A stretch of 64,000 nt of DNA from Betaproteobacteria bacterium (GTDB lineage: Bacteria > Pseudomonadota > Gammaproteobacteria > Burkholderiales > Usitatibacteraceae), in NCBI GenBank assembly GCA_016709665.1, contig JADJMI010000009.1:124001-188000 (forward strand), written 5' to 3'. The notes under the pieces were generated by a model that was given only the letters and a program-made list of their open reading frames with translations, ran no database searches and was not told the DNA's origin. Numbering within the stretch: position 1 is the first letter of the stretch; each line of letters begins with the position of its first letter. The translations under genes were made by a program, and so were the position numbers. Shown in pieces: positions 62,501 to 64,000 of this stretch.

Positions 62501-63922
62501 ATGAAGCCCTTCGAGAGCCCGCGCAGCACCCTTGGGGGGCTTGAGCCCGAGCAGGCCGCCGCCCTGATCGCCGCCACCGCGGACGTGGCGCTCGTCGTCG
62601 ACAGCGCCGGCATCATCCGCGACGTCGCCTTCGGCAGCGACGAGCTCTCGAGCGAAGGCTACTCGCGCTGGCTGGGGCAGCCGTGGGTCGATACCGTGAC
62701 GCCCGAAAGCCGCCCCAAGGTGGAAGCGCTCCTGCGCGACGCCGGATCCACCAACGCCTCCAAGTGGCGCCACGTGAACCATCCGTCGTCCCACGGCGCG
62801 GACGTGCCCGTCATGTACTCCGCGGTCCAGGTCGGCAACAAGGATCGCGTCGTCGCCATCGGCCGCGACCTGCGGGCGGTCGCCTCGCTGCAGAGCCGGC
62901 TGGTCGAGGCGCAGCAATCCATGGAGCGCGACTACTGGCGGCTTCGCCAGGTCGAAACGCGCTACCGGTTGCTCTTCCAGATGGCCTCCGAGGCCGTGCT
63001 CGTCATCGATGCCGCCACCGAGAAGGTCGCCGAGGCCAATCCGGCCGCGGCCCAGCTCCTGGGCGACAACGTGAACCGGATCGTCGGGCGCACGTTCATC
63101 GATTGCTTCGACCGGCGCAGCGCCCAGGCCGTCGACTCGCTTCTCGCCGCCATCCGCGCATCCGGTCGCGCGGAGGACGTCCGGCTGCGCCTGGCCGAGC
63201 CGGGCGGCGACTGCATCGTGGGTGGCACGCTCTTCCGCCACGACAAGTCCTCGTCGTTCCTCATCCGCCTCGCGGTGCCGCAAGCCGAACCCGCGAGCTC
63301 GATCGAGCAGCGCGGTCGCGCGAGCCTGCTCGTCGCCGTCGAGAACTCGCCCGACGCCTTCGTCGTCACCGACATGCAGGGGCGCGTCATCACGGCGAAC
63401 GCCGCGTTCTACGAGCTGGCCCAGATCCTCAGCGAGCAGCACGCGAAAGGCGTCTCGCTCGACCAGTGGCTCGGCCGCCCCGGCGTCGACCTGAACGTCC
63501 TGCTCACGAACCTTCGGCAGCACGGCAGCGTCCGGCTCTTCGCGACCACGATCAAGGGCGAGAACGGCATGGTGTCGGAAGTCGAGATCACCGCGGTCGC
63601 CGCCCCGGCGGCCGACCCGCCCTGCCTGGGCTTCGCGATCCGCAACGTCGAGCGGCGCCTCGCGTGGGAAGGCGGCGGAAAGCGCGACGTGCCGCGCTCC
63701 GTGGAGCAGCTGAAGGAACTCGTGGGCCGCGTGCCCCTGCGCGACATCGTGCGGGACACGACGGACGTGATCGAGCGGCTGTGCATCGAGGCCGCCCTCG
63801 ACCTGACGCGCGACAACCGCGCGCTCGCCGCGGAAATGCTCGGCCTGAGCCGCCAGAGCCTCTACGTCAAGCTGCGCCGCTTCGGCATGGGCGACCTGGG
63901 CGGCGATAACGCCGACGAGTGA
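62501..63922 (+). CDS. ppsR: Transcriptional repressor PpsR/CrtJ
   Basis: Redox-responsive repressor of photosynthesis genes, 473 aa. The N-terminal PAS includes LIAATADVALVVDSAGIIRDV. Then a Gln-rich linker helix (LQSRLVEAQQSMERDYWRL), PAS1 (FQMASEAVLVIDAATEKV), PAS2 (VENSPDAFVVTDMQGRVI) and a Fis-type HTH (NRALAAEMLGLSRQSLYVKL). A Cys just before the HTH (ERLCIEAALDL, residue ~428) matches the redox Cys of CrtJ/PpsR. ATG 62501 gives the usual length; TTG 62411 with AGGAAG upstream is the alternative. Targets are the TGT-N12-ACA boxes in this window. Confidence 0.93.
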   Translation: MKPFESPRSTLGGLEPEQAAALIAATADVALVVDSAGIIRDVAFGSDELSSEGYSRWLGQPWVDTVTPESRPKVEALLRDAGSTNASKWRHVNHPSSHGADVPVMYSAVQVGNKDRVVAIGRDLRAVASLQSRLVEAQQSMERDYWRLRQVETRYRLLFQMASEAVLVIDAATEKVAEANPAAAQLLGDNVNRIVGRTFIDCFDRRSAQAVDSLLAAIRASGRAEDVRLRLAEPGGDCIVGGTLFRHDKSSSFLIRLAVPQAEPASSIEQRGRASLLVAVENSPDAFVVTDMQGRVITANAAFYELAQILSEQHAKGVSLDQWLGRPGVDLNVLLTNLRQHGSVRLFATTIKGENGMVSEVEITAVAAPAADPPCLGFAIRNVERRLAWEGGGKRDVPRSVEQLKELVGRVPLRDIVRDTTDVIERLCIEAALDLTRDNRALAAEMLGLSRQSLYVKLRRFGMGDLGGDNADE

Positions 63923-63937
63923 CACTCGGGGCCGTTG

Positions 63938-63955
63938 TGTAAATTGAAGTTGACT
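63938..63955. promoter_or_regulatory. Near-match PpsR box downstream of ppsR
   Basis: TGTAAATTGAAGTTGACT has TGT-N12-AC but ends T instead of A. It lies 31 bases before an ATG at 63987, so a further regulated gene may start at the window edge. Confidence 0.4.
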
Positions 63956-64000
63956 GTTTTTCGTGTCAGGGAATAGCATCCCCGACATGGCCCGCATCGC

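Noticed and set aside
63987..64000. Gene start at the right edge (ATG GCC CGC)
   Set aside because: Only 14 bases are visible; cannot be supported as a gene.
1..64000. CRISPR arrays, insertion sequences, tRNA or rRNA genes
   Set aside because: No regular repeat-spacer pattern, transposase motif, cloverleaf or rRNA core sequence was seen by eye.

Overview
The window is high-GC DNA from a purple phototrophic proteobacterium. It holds most of a photosynthesis gene cluster, from about 15.2 kb to the right edge, preceded by about 15 kb of anaerobic-respiration, transport and iron genes. Gene content points to a betaproteobacterium related to Rubrivivax (Burkholderiales-like). The evidence is the crtEF-bchCXYZ-pufBALMC superoperon, a four-haem lipoprotein PufC, an LH2 alpha subunit with an Ala/Pro-rich tail, a bchFNBHLM-lhaA-puhABC-acsF-puhE block, and both oxygen-dependent (AcsF) and oxygen-independent (BchE) cyclases. 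The assignment is inferred from gene content only; no rRNA or tRNA gene is visible.

Layout. 1-2660 (-): a GT2-GT4 glycosyltransferase cut by the left edge. 2926-6968 (+): fumarate reductase frdCAB and a small cytochrome c, behind an FNR-type palindrome. 7038-10218 (+): two DASS/SLC13 anion transporters, the second with its own FNR-like site and followed by a terminator. 10361-12396 (+): feoAB. 12418-13419 (-): a SLAC1/TehA-type channel. 13575-15110 (+): a chemoreceptor. 15174-17670 (-): bchO-bciB-orf90. 17730-18452 (+): a secreted alpha/beta hydrolase. 18476-21252 (-): crtI-crtB-small ORF. 21423-23631 (+): a BphP1-type bacteriophytochrome. 23639-29681 (-): crtD-crtC-bchI-bchD-hmuO. 29796-41232 (+): crtE-crtF-bchCXYZ-(51-aa ORF)-pufBALMC-pucBA, closed by a strong terminator. 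41318-61050 (-): bchF-N-B-H-L-M-lhaA-puhABC-acsF-puhE-dxs-bchE-bchJ-pucC-like. 61295-63922 (+): ppaA/aerR and ppsR/crtJ.

How it works together. The bch genes cover Mg insertion (BchIDH, BchO), methylation (BchM), ring closure (AcsF/BchE), 8-vinyl reduction (BciB, perhaps BchJ), dark protochlorophyllide reduction (BchLNB), chlorin reduction (BchXYZ), and BchF and BchC. The tail enzymes bchG and bchP and the oxygenase crtA are not in the window. CrtE, B, I, C, D and F make spheroidene-type carotenoids, with Dxs supplying precursor. PpsR boxes (TGT-N12-ACA) sit at crtI, crtE/crtD, bchC and bchF/ppaA. With PpaA and a BphP1-type photoreceptor plus its heme oxygenase, this suggests combined redox, B12/heme and far-red control.

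Caution: seven conserved genes (bphP, hmuO, bchD, crtF, pufL, dxs, bchH) each carry exactly one single-base frameshift with conserved sequence on both sides. They are annotated here as single genes. Read-level checking is needed to tell assembly errors from real decay.
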